NCBI RefSeq assembly: GCF_000429725.1
Contig: NZ_KE386944.1
Location: forward strand, 62,001 to 126,000
Direction of reading: 5' to 3'
Length of the DNA: 64,000 nt
DNA from: Alkalicoccus chagannorensis DSM 18086
GTDB taxonomy: Bacteria; Bacillota; Bacilli; Bacillales; Salisediminibacteriaceae
The notes under the pieces were generated by a model. That model was not told where the DNA came from. It was given only the letters and a program-made list of their open reading frames with translations, and did not search any database. A program made the position numbers and the translations under genes. Shown piece by piece: positions 53,129 to 61,552 of the stretch (position 1 is the first letter of the stretch; the number at the start of each line of letters is the position of its first letter).

Positions 53129-54531
53129 TGCTTCTTCTCCTTCATGGCATCTGCTACGAACTCCACATCGGTACCGACAACGACCTGTACGTTTTCTCTG
53201 CCCATCTTCATCACGCCCTGAGCGCCATGCTTCTTCAGCGCTTTCTCATCAACCTCTTCGCTGTTCTTTACCTGCAGGCGGAGACGGGTGGCGCAGTTGT
53301 CGATGGAGGTGATGTTGTCTGCTCCGCCAAGCGCCGTCATGAAGGCATCTGCCATGATGCTGTACTTATCTTCAGACGCTTTCTCTGACGCTTCTTCGGA
53401 AGAAGGCTCGGCAGCCGTTTGACCTTCGCTGTCAATCACGATGCCATCATCTTCACGTCCTGGTGTTTTGAGATCCAGTTTAATAATCAAGAAGTAAAAG
53501 ATGACGAAGTAGAGTGCGCCGAAGGCAAGTCCCTGCAGGAGGAGCAGCGCAGGGTTCTGCGCGATCCCGAAGTTCAGCAGGTAGTCGAACATACCGGCAG
53601 AGAAGCCGAAGCCGTGCCGGATATCGAGCCAGACGGCAATCATCATCGACAGTCCTGTTAAGAGCGCATGGACGACATAGAGCAGTGGCGAAAGGAACAT
53701 GAACGAAAACTCAATCGGCTCCGTCACCCCTGTGATAAAGCTGGTGATAGCAATACTGATCATACCGCCGGAAATGGCTTTGCGGTATTCTTTTTTCGCA
53801 GCAAAAATCATCGCGATTGCTGCTGCCGGCAGACCGAACATCATGATCGGGAAAAAGCCGGCAAGGAAGTAACCTGCGTTTGGATCGCCCGCAAAGAATC
53901 TAGCTATTTCACCGGAAGCACCTTCGTATTCACCAAAGACAAACCAGATGAGGGAGTTGATGATGTGGTGCAGGCCGACGGGAATGAGAAGCCGGTTCAT
54001 TACACCATACACGCCGGCGCCGGCAGCACCTGCTCCGAGCATCCACTCGCCGAAGCTGTGAATTGCTTCCTGGATCGGCGGCCAGATGACGCCGAACAAG
54101 AGGGCGAAAACGACCATCGTAGCACCAGTGACGATCGGAACGAACCGCCTTCCTCCAAAGAAAGCGAGCCACTGAGGGAGCTTGATGTTGTAATACCGGT
54201 TATACAGCAGGCCCGCTGTAAGACCGGAAATGATTCCCCCGAGCACATCCATGTCAATATCACTGTTGATGGCTTCGGTGCCGTTCGTTAAGACGAGATA
54301 ACCGACAGCCCCGGCTAAGGCGGAGGCCCCGTTGCCGTCCCTCGATAAACCGACGGCGACCCCGATGGCGAAAATGAGAGGCAAGTTGGCAAAAATAGCA
54401 TCACCTGCAGCTGCCATGAACGGAATGTCTAAAAGATCGTCCTGACCGAGCCGGAGAAGGATGGCCGCAGCCGGGAGAACGGCTACCGGCAGCATGAGCG
54501 CCTTACCGATCCGCTGGATAAAAGCTAACAT
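53125..54531 (-). CDS. nagP: N-acetylglucosamine PTS transporter, EIICB
   Basis: A 468-residue sugar transporter of the glucose/GlcNAc PTS family. EIIC (residues 1-375, about ten membrane segments) includes NRLLIPVGLHHIINSL and GVTEPIEFSFMFLSP; EIIB (last 80) holds SIDNCATRLRLQV with the phosphorylated Cys. There is no EIIA domain, as in Bacillus NagP, so phosphate must come from a shared EIIA. The start at 54531 follows AAAGGGG; an upstream frame lacks a site. Specificity is set by context: divergent from nagAB and sharing the NagR operator. Confidence 0.9.
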   Translation of the reverse strand: MLAFIQRIGKALMLPVAVLPAAAILLRLGQDDLLDIPFMAAAGDAIFANLPLIFAIGVAVGLSRDGNGASALAGAVGYLVLTNGTEAINSDIDMDVLGGIISGLTAGLLYNRYYNIKLPQWLAFFGGRRFVPIVTGATMVVFALLFGVIWPPIQEAIHSFGEWMLGAGAAGAGVYGVMNRLLIPVGLHHIINSLIWFVFGEYEGASGEIARFFAGDPNAGYFLAGFFPIMMFGLPAAAIAMIFAAKKEYRKAISGGMISIAITSFITGVTEPIEFSFMFLSPLLYVVHALLTGLSMMIAVWLDIRHGFGFSAGMFDYLLNFGIAQNPALLLLQGLAFGALYFVIFYFLIIKLDLKTPGREDDGIVIDSEGQTAAEPSSEEASEKASEDKYSIMADAFMTALGGADNITSIDNCATRLRLQVKNSEEVDEKALKKHGAQGVMKMGRENVQVVVGTDVEFVADAMKEKKQ

Positions 54532-54584
54532 GTAGATAAACCCCTTTCGATCAAAATAATTAGGAAAGCCCTTTCTTACAAACG

Positions 54585-54613
54585 AATATAACACAAGGTC
54601 ATATGGTTGTCTA
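54585..54613 (-). promoter_or_regulatory. Promoter of nagP
   Basis: Minus strand TAGACA, 17-base spacer, TATATT. The -35 is part of the NagR operator, so bound repressor would block it. Confidence 0.7.
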
Positions 54614-54621
54614 TACCACTT
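54604..54621. promoter_or_regulatory. NagR/YvoA operator (dre-type) shared by nagP and nagA
   Basis: Minus strand AGTGGTATAGACAACC matches the known B. subtilis dre sites, which are imperfect palindromes of the AGTGGTCTAGACCACT kind. It covers the -35 hexamers of both divergent promoters. Confidence 0.85.
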
Positions 54622-54635
54622 TTCTTTTGTATACT
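54607..54635 (+). promoter_or_regulatory. Promoter of the nagA-nagB-nagR-SIS operon
   Basis: TTGTCT, 17-base spacer, TATACT, with its -35 inside the operator; the nagA ATG is 37 bases past the -10. Confidence 0.78.
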
Positions 54636-54671
54636 GAAGATATGAATAACCAATGGAGAGGGTGACGGGTC

Positions 54672-55826
54672 ATGGAAAGAGAGTGGTATATCCGCGGTGG
54701 AACGGTTTATCATGCCGATGGGGAAAAGGAGGTGCAGCCGCTTATTCACATCAAAGGAGACCGGATAGTTTCCGTGCAGGAAGCAGCCGGCCCGCCGGAG
54801 CAGGCAGACGTCCTGCAGCTGGAGGACGACGACGTGATCCTGCCGGGTTTTATCGATATTCATATCCACGGAGCCTACGGCCATGACGTGATGGATGGAG
54901 AAGCAGCATCGCTGGAAGCAATGAGCCGGAAGCTGCTGCAGGAAGGGGTCACCTCGTTCCTCGGCACTACTATCACATCGGAAGAAGAAGCGACCGTGCA
55001 GGCACTGCGCACGCTCGGCGCATTTGAAACCGGGGAGGGGGCATCTCTTCTCGGCATTCATCTGGAAGGCCCCTTTATCAATCCGGTGCAGGCAGGTGCA
55101 CAGCCGCTGGAGGCGATTCATGAGCCGGACGTGGGGTTATTTCAAAAGTGGCAGGAAGCAGCCGATGGACAGATCCGTGTCGTAACATTTGCGCCGGAAC
55201 AGCCCGGCGGCCTGGAGCTGCTTGATTACCTGGCCGCTACAGGAGTAACAGCTTCCATCGGTCACTCCGATGCCGGATACGACGTGATTCAGGAGGGGGA
55301 GAAACGGGGGCTCAAGCATGCCACGCACTTATTCAACGGCATGCGCGGCCTGCACCACCGTGAGCCCGGAGTCGTTGGGTCCGTCTATTTGAGCAGTACA
55401 TTAAAAGCCGAACTGATCCTCGACCACATCCACGTCGGCCCCGAAGCTGCGGCTCTCTCATGGAAGGTGCTCGGTGCGGACAGATTGATGCTGATCACCG
55501 ATGCGATGCGCGGCAAAGGACTCGGTGACGGCACGTTTGATCTCGGAGGGCAGCCGGTCTACATTCACGGGAAAGAAGCGCGGCTTGAAGACGGAACGCT
55601 CGCTGGAAGCGTTCTGACGATGGATGAAGCCGTCCGTCATGCGCTGACGTTTCCTGGTATTTCATGGCATGATATCGTGAAAATGACATCAGCAAATCAG
55701 GTGGCTTCCCTCGGGCTGATGGACCAGCTCGGCGCGGTGAAAAAAGGGTATAGAGCGGATATAGCGGTGATGAAACCGGACGGCTCCGTAAAAGCCGTTA
55801 TCTGCCGGGGAGGGAGAAGCGTATGA
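54672..55826 (+). CDS. nagA: N-acetylglucosamine-6-phosphate deacetylase
   Basis: Removes the acetyl group from GlcNAc-6-phosphate. It has 384 residues. Metal and substrate residues of the amidohydrolase family are visible: GFIDIHIHGAYGHD, HLEGPFINPVQAGAQ, SIGHSDAGYD, KHATHLFNGM and LITDAMRGKG with the catalytic Asp. GGAGAGGG precedes the ATG. It is the first gene of the operon and overlaps nagB by 4 bases (ATGA). Controlled by NagR through the operator at 54604. Confidence 0.96.
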   Translation: MEREWYIRGGTVYHADGEKEVQPLIHIKGDRIVSVQEAAGPPEQADVLQLEDDDVILPGFIDIHIHGAYGHDVMDGEAASLEAMSRKLLQEGVTSFLGTTITSEEEATVQALRTLGAFETGEGASLLGIHLEGPFINPVQAGAQPLEAIHEPDVGLFQKWQEAADGQIRVVTFAPEQPGGLELLDYLAATGVTASIGHSDAGYDVIQEGEKRGLKHATHLFNGMRGLHHREPGVVGSVYLSSTLKAELILDHIHVGPEAAALSWKVLGADRLMLITDAMRGKGLGDGTFDLGGQPVYIHGKEARLEDGTLAGSVLTMDEAVRHALTFPGISWHDIVKMTSANQVASLGLMDQLGAVKKGYRADIAVMKPDGSVKAVICRGGRSV

Positions 55827-56578
55827 CGATCAACCTGATACGAGTGCCTGACTATGAGGCCATGAGCCGGGAAGGGGCGTCTCTTTTTTACGAAGCGATC
55901 CAGAGCCGGCCGGACATCTGCCTTGGTCTCGCGACAGGAGGTACGCCGGTCGGTATGTACGAGGCGCTCATCCGAAAACTGAAGGAGGAACCGCTCGATT
56001 TGAATGGGATCTACACGTTTAACCTGGATGAATACACGGGTCTGGACGAAGAAGACCCGAACAGTTTTTTCTCGTTCATGAAGCATCATTTTTACGAGCC
56101 GCTGCAGCTGAGCCGGAACCAGAGCTTTCTCCCTGACGGAACTGCGGGGGACCTGGAAGGGGAGTGCCGCCGCTATGAGTCATTGCTCGAGGACTACGGC
56201 GTCGATCTGCAGCTGCTCGGCGTCGGAGAAAATGGGCACATCGGCTTCAATGAACCCGGTACCTCGTTCGATTCCGTCACGCATATCGTGAAGCTGAAAA
56301 CGTCCACACGGGAGGCGAATGCACGATTCTTCTCCTCGATGGACGAAGTGCCGACCCATGCCATTACGATGGGCATCGGCTCTATTTTAAAAGCCGGGCG
56401 CATTGTGCTCATCGCAAGCGGAAAGGCCAAAGCAGAAGCGGTAGCGCAGCTGATGTACGGAACCGAAGACGAAGCCTGGCCGATTACCGCCCTGCGCCGG
56501 CATGCCGACGTGACCGTGATTGCCGATGCGGCTGCGGCATCTCTGTTGGAAGAAGAGAAGGAGGGTTCCCATGATTGA
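55823..56578 (+). CDS. nagB: Glucosamine-6-phosphate deaminase
   Basis: Turns glucosamine-6-phosphate into fructose-6-phosphate and ammonia, feeding glycolysis. At 251 residues it fits the short Bacillus type. LATGGTPVGMYEAL binds the phosphate, FNLDEYTGL holds the catalytic Asp, and LGVGENGHIGFNEPG the catalytic His region. The C-terminal hexamer extension of the E. coli type is absent. Its ATG overlaps the nagA stop, and its end overlaps the nagR start by 8 bases. Confidence 0.96.
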   Translation: MTINLIRVPDYEAMSREGASLFYEAIQSRPDICLGLATGGTPVGMYEALIRKLKEEPLDLNGIYTFNLDEYTGLDEEDPNSFFSFMKHHFYEPLQLSRNQSFLPDGTAGDLEGECRRYESLLEDYGVDLQLLGVGENGHIGFNEPGTSFDSVTHIVKLKTSTREANARFFSSMDEVPTHAITMGIGSILKAGRIVLIASGKAKAEAVAQLMYGTEDEAWPITALRRHADVTVIADAAAASLLEEEKEGSHD

Positions 56579-57290
56579 CAAAGCGTCGCCGATACCGATT
56601 TACTACCAGCTGCAGGAACATATGCGGCAGATGATTGATACAGGAGTATGGAAGCCGGGAGAGCCTGTCCCCTCCGAGAGAGACTTGTCGGAGCAGCATG
56701 AAATCAGCCGCATGACCATACGGCAGGCGATGACGAATTTAGTGAATGAAGGACTGCTCACGAGAGTGAAAGGGCGCGGCACGTTTGTGGCTGAACCGAA
56801 AATCGAGCAGCCTCTGATGAAGCTGACCGGCTTTTCCGAGGATATGCGCCGCCGCGGGATCGAGCCGGGGTCGAATCTGCTGCAGTTCGACATCGTGGAA
56901 GCATCGGCGGATGCCTCGAAGCACCTTGAGATCGAACCGGGGACAGACATCTACCGCATCAGCAGGCTTCGTCTCGGCGACGGGGCGCCGATGGCTCATG
57001 AACTTTCTTACTTGAGAAAAGAGGGATTGAGACTGACGGAAGAAGAACTGCAGGGATCTTTGTATGAAGCCGTGGAAACGCAGCTCGGCATGAAGATGGC
57101 TGGTGCCCGGCAGACGATCGAGCCGTCGTTCGCCACGGAAGAAGAAGCTTCTTTGTTAACGATCGAAGCTGGAGCGCCCGTCCTTCTGCTGGAGCGGGTA
57201 TCCAGGCTGGAGAGCGGAGCCCCGATTGAATACGTGAAATCGATCTACCGGGGGGACCGGTATAAATTTATTGCCGATCTGGAACGATGA
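56571..57290 (+). CDS. nagR: GntR family repressor of N-acetylglucosamine use
   Basis: A 239-residue HutC-type regulator: N-terminal winged helix (PVPSERDLSEQHEISRMTIR, GLLTRVKGRGTFV) and a C-terminal UTRA effector domain (residues about 80-235) that binds amino-sugar phosphate in B. subtilis NagR (YvoA). AAGGAGGG precedes the ATG at 56571, inside the end of nagB. Position in the operon, with the operator at 54604, means it controls its own synthesis. Confidence 0.93.
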   Translation: MIDKASPIPIYYQLQEHMRQMIDTGVWKPGEPVPSERDLSEQHEISRMTIRQAMTNLVNEGLLTRVKGRGTFVAEPKIEQPLMKLTGFSEDMRRRGIEPGSNLLQFDIVEASADASKHLEIEPGTDIYRISRLRLGDGAPMAHELSYLRKEGLRLTEEELQGSLYEAVETQLGMKMAGARQTIEPSFATEEEASLLTIEAGAPVLLLERVSRLESGAPIEYVKSIYRGDRYKFIADLER

Positions 57291-57302
57291 AGGAGGACCA
57301 TG

Positions 57303-58037
57303 ATGGAATTCCGATACTTGGACGTGGTACAGCATAAACTGGAAGGAATCAAAGAAAGGCAGCGCAGGCCGCTGGAACAGGCGGTAAGGCAGATGAAAGA
57401 AGTGCTCCGTCGTGACGGCATGATCCACGTGTTCGGTACGGGCCATTCCCACCTGCTCGCAGAAGAACTGTTTTACCGCGCGGGCGGCCTTGCCTGTATC
57501 CGGCCGATTCTGATTGAATCACTCATGCTGCATGAAAGTGCCACGGAGGCCTCGAGACTGGAGAGAGAGCCTGATACGGCAGCTTCTTTTATGAAAGAGC
57601 AGCCGCTGAAGGAAGGCGATATGGTGATCGTTGTCTCGACATCGGGGCGGAACCCGGTGCCGATTGATGTGGCGCTCCTGAGCCGGGAAGCGGGAGCGGT
57701 CGTACTGTCCGTTTCTTCGCATCAGTATGCAGACACGATGCATTCCCGGCACGAATCCGGACTATTCCTGAAAGAGACGGCCGATACCGCGCTGGATAAC
57801 GAGAGTGCCCCAGGGGATGCGGCGCTGACCCACCGGGCGCTCGATACTGGGTTCGGTCCGACGTCTACGATCATCGGGGCAGCACTCCTGCACAGCGTGA
57901 TCGCAGAAACCATCGACCAGCTTGCGGAAACAGGACACAGGCTGCCTCTTCTTCAAAGCGGCAATGTGGACGGTGCGGATGCACATAACGCGGAGCTGAT
58001 CACCCGCTATAGAGACCGAAACGAGCTGCTCCGCTGA
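57303..58037 (+). CDS. SIS-domain sugar isomerase-like protein (UPF0309 type)
   Basis: A 244-residue protein with one SIS domain (phosphosugar binding): MIHVFGTGHSHLLAEELFYR and VIVVSTSGRNPVPIDVAL, with the Ser-Thr-Ser loop. The HESxxA region and the late GPTSTIIGAALLH segment fit the UPF0309 group. As the last gene of the nag operon it likely acts on an amino-sugar phosphate, perhaps one other than GlcNAc-6P. Two ATGs (57300, 57303) lie near AAGGAGG; the second has better spacing. Its last codons overlap the terminator. Confidence 0.85.
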   Translation: MEFRYLDVVQHKLEGIKERQRRPLEQAVRQMKEVLRRDGMIHVFGTGHSHLLAEELFYRAGGLACIRPILIESLMLHESATEASRLEREPDTAASFMKEQPLKEGDMVIVVSTSGRNPVPIDVALLSREAGAVVLSVSSHQYADTMHSRHESGLFLKETADTALDNESAPGDAALTHRALDTGFGPTSTIIGAALLHSVIAETIDQLAETGHRLPLLQSGNVDGADAHNAELITRYRDRNELLR

Positions 58038-58062
58038 TGGTTGATGGAGCAGCCGTTTTTTT
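58025..58062 (+). terminator. Terminator overlapping the end of the nag operon
   Basis: GCTGCTCC, 13-base loop, GGAGCAGC, CG, then seven T. The left arm is coding and the TGA stop (58035-58037) is in the loop. Confidence 0.88.
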
Positions 58063-58065
58063 CTC

Positions 58066-58200
58066 TTTGCAGGAAAATGTCATAGCAGGAAGACGACGGC
58101 TTCCTGCGCTGCACGGGAAGCATAAAGAACCTGCAGCGACGCCGCAGGTCGTTCCGACCAAAAGGCGCTGCGCGCTTTTGGTCCAGTATAGAATGTCGAG
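58066..58200 (+). repeat. Class A interspersed repeat with perfect hairpin
   Basis: GGAAGACGACGGCTTCCTGC, GGGAAGCATAAAGAACCTGC, GTCGTTCCGACC, then the hairpin GACCAAAAGGCGC-TGC-GCGCTTTTGGTC, in which one G is unpaired. A second hairpin-like trace (CAGGCGCACTGCGCTGTTG) follows at 58238. The bases to 58371 hold no gene. Confidence 0.85.
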
Positions 58201-58371
58201 TCAGATAGACGGCAGCGCACGCGGTTTCGACCAATACAGGCGCACTGCGCTGTTGTTTTAAGCGTCACGTGCGGCCTTCTTACTATGCAGACAGGAGGAA
58301 GAAGGTGTCTCCTCCAGGAACAAGAGAAGGACTGGGTGAAACATTGCTTCTACCGGTATATCCATCTAGCT

Positions 58372-59970
58372 CTAAACAGTACGGCCGGCTGAACTTGCCG
58401 GCGAATCGTCACGATCCTTCTCACGGCCCTGAACGCTATGGCCTCTGGAAGTCACGATTTGATTTCTTCCGGCTCGTTTGGCTATATACAGAGCGTTGTC
58501 CGCAGTGGCGTATAAATCTGAAAAACTGCCGCCGAGTGCTGGGTCGAAAACGGCAGTGCCTGCACTGAACTGTACGGATTCCGGCTCCCCATCGAAGGTG
58601 AGCGGGTTGTTCATGAGCTGCAGCTGCAGCTGCTGCACGTTCCGCGCCGCTTCTTCTTCCTCCATCCAGCAGACCGCCGCAAATTCTTCGCCGCCGATCC
58701 GGCCTGAAAAGCCATGACCCTCCGCATGACTCATAAGAAGACTTGCAAAAAACTGAAGGACTTCATCGCCGGCCTGATGACCGTAGCGGTCGTTGAACTG
58801 CTTGAAGTAGTCCAGGTCCAGAAGGACGAACGTAAAGGATCGACCCATGCTGATCACTTCTTCGAGTTGTTCAATAAAATAACTGCGGTTGGCCGTGCCG
58901 GTCAAATAGTCGATGGTAGCACGGCGATAGAGAGCTTCTTGATACAGATAGTCCTTTGTCACGTTGGTTAACATGAGGAGCGAAGCCTCTTCTCCGGAGC
59001 GCAGGCTTTTCATCGGATAGAGGCGGGCGCGGACGCGGAGCGGAAGGTTCTCATCCGTCCATGATTCCTCCTGCATATCCTGAACAGTGTGTTTATCGAA
59101 ATTGGACACCTCCGGCAGAATGTCCGTACAGGGCAGTCCGCGCCACTGGGCGGGGAGCCCCGGGGTCAGCTGCATCAGCATCTGTTCTGCTGCACTGTTC
59201 CACTCCTTGATCCGACCTCCGCTGCTGATGATAAGGATACCTTCCGTCATCGTTTCGAAAATGCGTTCACCAGCAACCGGCCAGACCGCTAGAAGATCAT
59301 ATTTATAATAAAGCACGAGGAGAATGCCAGACGTAACGGTGAATCCGACAGCAATTTGACCGGGAAAATTCCATGGCAGGGCAGGAACGCTCAGCATATA
59401 AGCAACCGGAAGGATGAATGCAATAAAGAAAAGGGTGTTCATCACCCGTTCCGAGTGGTTGCTGCGGAGCAGCTGAATGAAAAGGATAGAGGCAGCCAGT
59501 AACGCAACAGAGGAAGGGTATACAATCGTAATCGCTCCTAAAAACGTCTGTGTGACAGAGATTTCCGATAAGGTGCCGAACTGGACGACTTCCGTAGATA
59601 CGCGGAGAAGTCCGAGCTGTTGATCGAACAGAATCAGCAAAAACTGCAGCAGCACAGGTGCCGTAAGAAACAGCAGCCAGCGTCTCGTCCTCGCTGCACC
59701 GTAACCAGCATACTCCCTGGCAAGACCGAACAGCAGCACAGGGGTGATAAATAAAGGAAGCTGCTGCAGGTTTCGCAGCCACAGCATCAGTGTTTCACTA
59801 GAGGCTGAAAGCTCGGCAGCCGTGAGAATCATAAAGGCTCCCCCGGACGTTAATAAAGCCGCCAAGTACGTTCGTGCATGTGTGGCGGAGTGACGGAAAA
59901 TCTGAATGGTCAGAAGCAGTGCCAGCATTGCCATCAACAGCATATAAAAAATGTATGGATGGATCGTCAT
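58372..59970 (-). CDS. Membrane diguanylate cyclase (7TM-PAS-GGDEF)
   Basis: A 532-residue signalling enzyme making cyclic di-GMP. Residues 1-220 form seven membrane segments of the histidine kinase N-terminal 7TM type, about 230-340 a PAS-like domain (MTEGILIISSGGRIKEWNSA), and about 355-515 a GGDEF domain with DYLTGTANRS, LLDLDYFKQFNDRYGHQAGD and the active site GGEEF. The RxxD inhibitory site five residues ahead of GGEEF is missing (the place reads EGHGFSGRI), so product feedback of the common kind is not expected. The start at 59970 follows GGGAAGGGAG; a longer frame lacks a site. Confidence 0.92.
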   Translation of the reverse strand: MTIHPYIFYMLLMAMLALLLTIQIFRHSATHARTYLAALLTSGGAFMILTAAELSASSETLMLWLRNLQQLPLFITPVLLFGLAREYAGYGAARTRRWLLFLTAPVLLQFLLILFDQQLGLLRVSTEVVQFGTLSEISVTQTFLGAITIVYPSSVALLAASILFIQLLRSNHSERVMNTLFFIAFILPVAYMLSVPALPWNFPGQIAVGFTVTSGILLVLYYKYDLLAVWPVAGERIFETMTEGILIISSGGRIKEWNSAAEQMLMQLTPGLPAQWRGLPCTDILPEVSNFDKHTVQDMQEESWTDENLPLRVRARLYPMKSLRSGEEASLLMLTNVTKDYLYQEALYRRATIDYLTGTANRSYFIEQLEEVISMGRSFTFVLLDLDYFKQFNDRYGHQAGDEVLQFFASLLMSHAEGHGFSGRIGGEEFAAVCWMEEEEAARNVQQLQLQLMNNPLTFDGEPESVQFSAGTAVFDPALGGSFSDLYATADNALYIAKRAGRNQIVTSRGHSVQGREKDRDDSPASSAGRTV

Positions 59971-60020
59971 CTGTACGGCTCCCTTCCCCGATTGACTAGT
60001 CACAAAGTATTAGTAGACAC

Positions 60021-60049
60021 ATTATAAAATGAAAATGAAAAGTATACAA
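60021..60049 (-). promoter_or_regulatory. SigA-type promoter of the diguanylate cyclase gene
   Basis: Minus strand TTGTAT, 17-base spacer, TATAAT; 51 bases ahead of the ATG. The bases from here to 60271 hold no gene. Confidence 0.8.
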
Positions 60050-60271
60050 GAACAAAGGGACTTCTTTCTGTACAACTTGATGATATATGTAGTAAAAAAG
60101 TTTAACAACATGGTTTTCAGGCAGCATGTCTGCATCTTAAGGAAGAGGTCTGCATCTACCATATGTCTACCGGTCATCTGTGCAGCACGCATGAATCGAG
60201 CTCGTTTTCCCACGGAGTAACATCGGAGACTGTGATTGCTTCAATCGTTAAAAAGCGATCTCCTTCACATG

Positions 60272-60472
60272 TTGAACAGGCTCAGGCATGCTCAGAGGCT
60301 TTTCCAATGGTACCCAGGATGCTCTTTGAAAAGAAAAAATAACATCTTTTCAGGAGTGAAGAGCGGCGACGCCGGAGGGATCAAGCGCCGTCCGAACCTC
60401 CTCCCCGCAGCGCGAGGATTGTAGAGGGGAAGCGTCCGCCTGAAACGGAAGAAAAGATGCCACGGACATGAA
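60272..60472 (+). repeat. Class B long repeat, copy 2
   Basis: TTGAACAGGCTCAGGCATGC at the start, CTCTTTGAAAAGAAAAAATA, ATCTTTTCAGGAGTGAAG, GATCAAGCGCCGTCCGAAC, then CCGCCTGAAACGGAAGAAAA and GATGCCACGGACATGAA at the end. The reverse complement of 6535-6753 has all these blocks in this order. Confidence 0.85.
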
Positions 60473-60499
60473 CCGCTGCCTCAACATTTATGATAGTAC

Positions 60500-60533
60500 A
60501 AAAAAAGAAGCCCATACCCGGAGGCATGGACCC
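60500..60533 (-). terminator. Terminator of the peptide ABC operon
   Basis: Minus strand GTCCATGCC, short loop, GGTATGGGC, then CTTCTTTTTTT, five bases past the oppF stop. Confidence 0.78.
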
Positions 60534-60538
60534 TTTTA

Positions 60539-61552
60539 TCAGTAATTCGGCTGCATTTCACCGGACTCGATTTCCTCGATGTAGTGGCAGGCTGCGCGGT
60601 GGCCGTCCTGCATAAGATCATCGTTGGTTCGGAGCTCCGGGTCTTCGTCTTTACATTTGTCTGTCGCAAAAGGACAGCGTGTGTGGAAACGGCAGCCGGT
60701 TGGTGGATCGATCGGGGATGGAACGTCCCCTTTGAGAATGATCTGATCTTTTTCAATCGACGGATCCGGTACTGGAATCGCTGAGAGCAGCGTCTTCGTG
60801 TACGGATGCTTCGGGTTATCGAAGAGGGACTTCTTATCTGCGATTTCGACGATTTTACCAAGGTACATGACCAGCACGCGGTCCGAGATGTGCCGCACCA
60901 CCCCAAGGTCGTGGGAGATAAAGAGATACGTCAAATCGAGTTCCTTCTGCAGCTTACGGAGAAGGTTCAGCACCTGTGCCTGGATCGAAACGTCCAAGGC
61001 AGAAACCGACTCATCACAGATGATCATCTTTGGATCCACGGCGAGGGCACGGGCAATCCCGATCCGCTGCCGCTGTCCGCCGGAGAATTCATGCGGGAAA
61101 CGGTCGATTTGGTGTTCGCCGAGGCCGACGGTAGTCATCAGTTCTTTAATTCTCGCTTCGCGCTCCTTTTTCGGGAGCACGTTCTGGATGGCCATTGCCT
61201 CGCCTAAAATCTGCCGTACGGTCTGGCGCGGGTTGATGGACGCGTAAGGATCCTGAAAAATGATCTGCAGGTCTTTGCGCATTTTACGCATCTCCGCTTT
61301 GGAAAGAGAGAGCAGGTCTTTGCCGCCGAATTCGACCTCTCCGGACGTCGGTTCATCCAGGCGCAGAATCGCACGGCCTGTGGTAGATTTTCCGCACCCG
61401 GATTCGCCGACGATACTGAGAGTTTCACCGGCTTTTACTTCGAATGAAATATCATCGACGGCTTTGACGTCATTCACTTTACGGCCGAGAATGCCGCCTT
61501 TGATCGGGAAATATTGTTTAAGATGTTGAACTTTGAGCAGATCCGTAGTCAT
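60539..61552 (-). CDS. oppF: Oligo/dipeptide ABC transporter ATP-binding protein (OppF/DppF)
   Basis: A 337-residue ATPase of peptide import: Walker [17 protein letters not shown]-loop IIFQDPYAS, signature [15 protein letters not shown], Walker [13 protein letters not shown] (Ser in place of Pro-Thr is normal for OppF), H-loop SHDLGVV, and the C-terminal oligopeptide domain with [15 protein letters not shown], whose Cys may hold an iron-sulfur cluster. It overlaps the oppD gene by 35 bases and ends the operon. Whether the system takes up oligopeptides, dipeptides or a related solute cannot be told without the binding protein. Confidence 0.94.
   Translation of the reverse strand: MTTDLLKVQHLKQYFPIKGGILGRKVNDVKAVDDISFEVKAGETLSIVGESGCGKSTTGRAILRLDEPTSGEVEFGGKDLLSLSKAEMRKMRKDLQIIFQDPYASINPRQTVRQILGEAMAIQNVLPKKEREARIKELMTTVGLGEHQIDRFPHEFSGGQRQRIGIARALAVDPKMIICDESVSALDVSIQAQVLNLLRKLQKELDLTYLFISHDLGVVRHISDRVLVMYLGKIVEIADKKSLFDNPKHPYTKTLLSAIPVPDPSIEKDQIILKGDVPSPIDPPTGCRFHTRCPFATDKCKDEDPELRTNDDLMQDGHRAACHYIEEIESGEMQPNY

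Noticed and set aside
54561-54580. cre box between the nagP promoter and start
   Set aside because: GAAAGGGCTTTC is symmetric but lacks the central CG and the outer TG/CA of a CcpA site.
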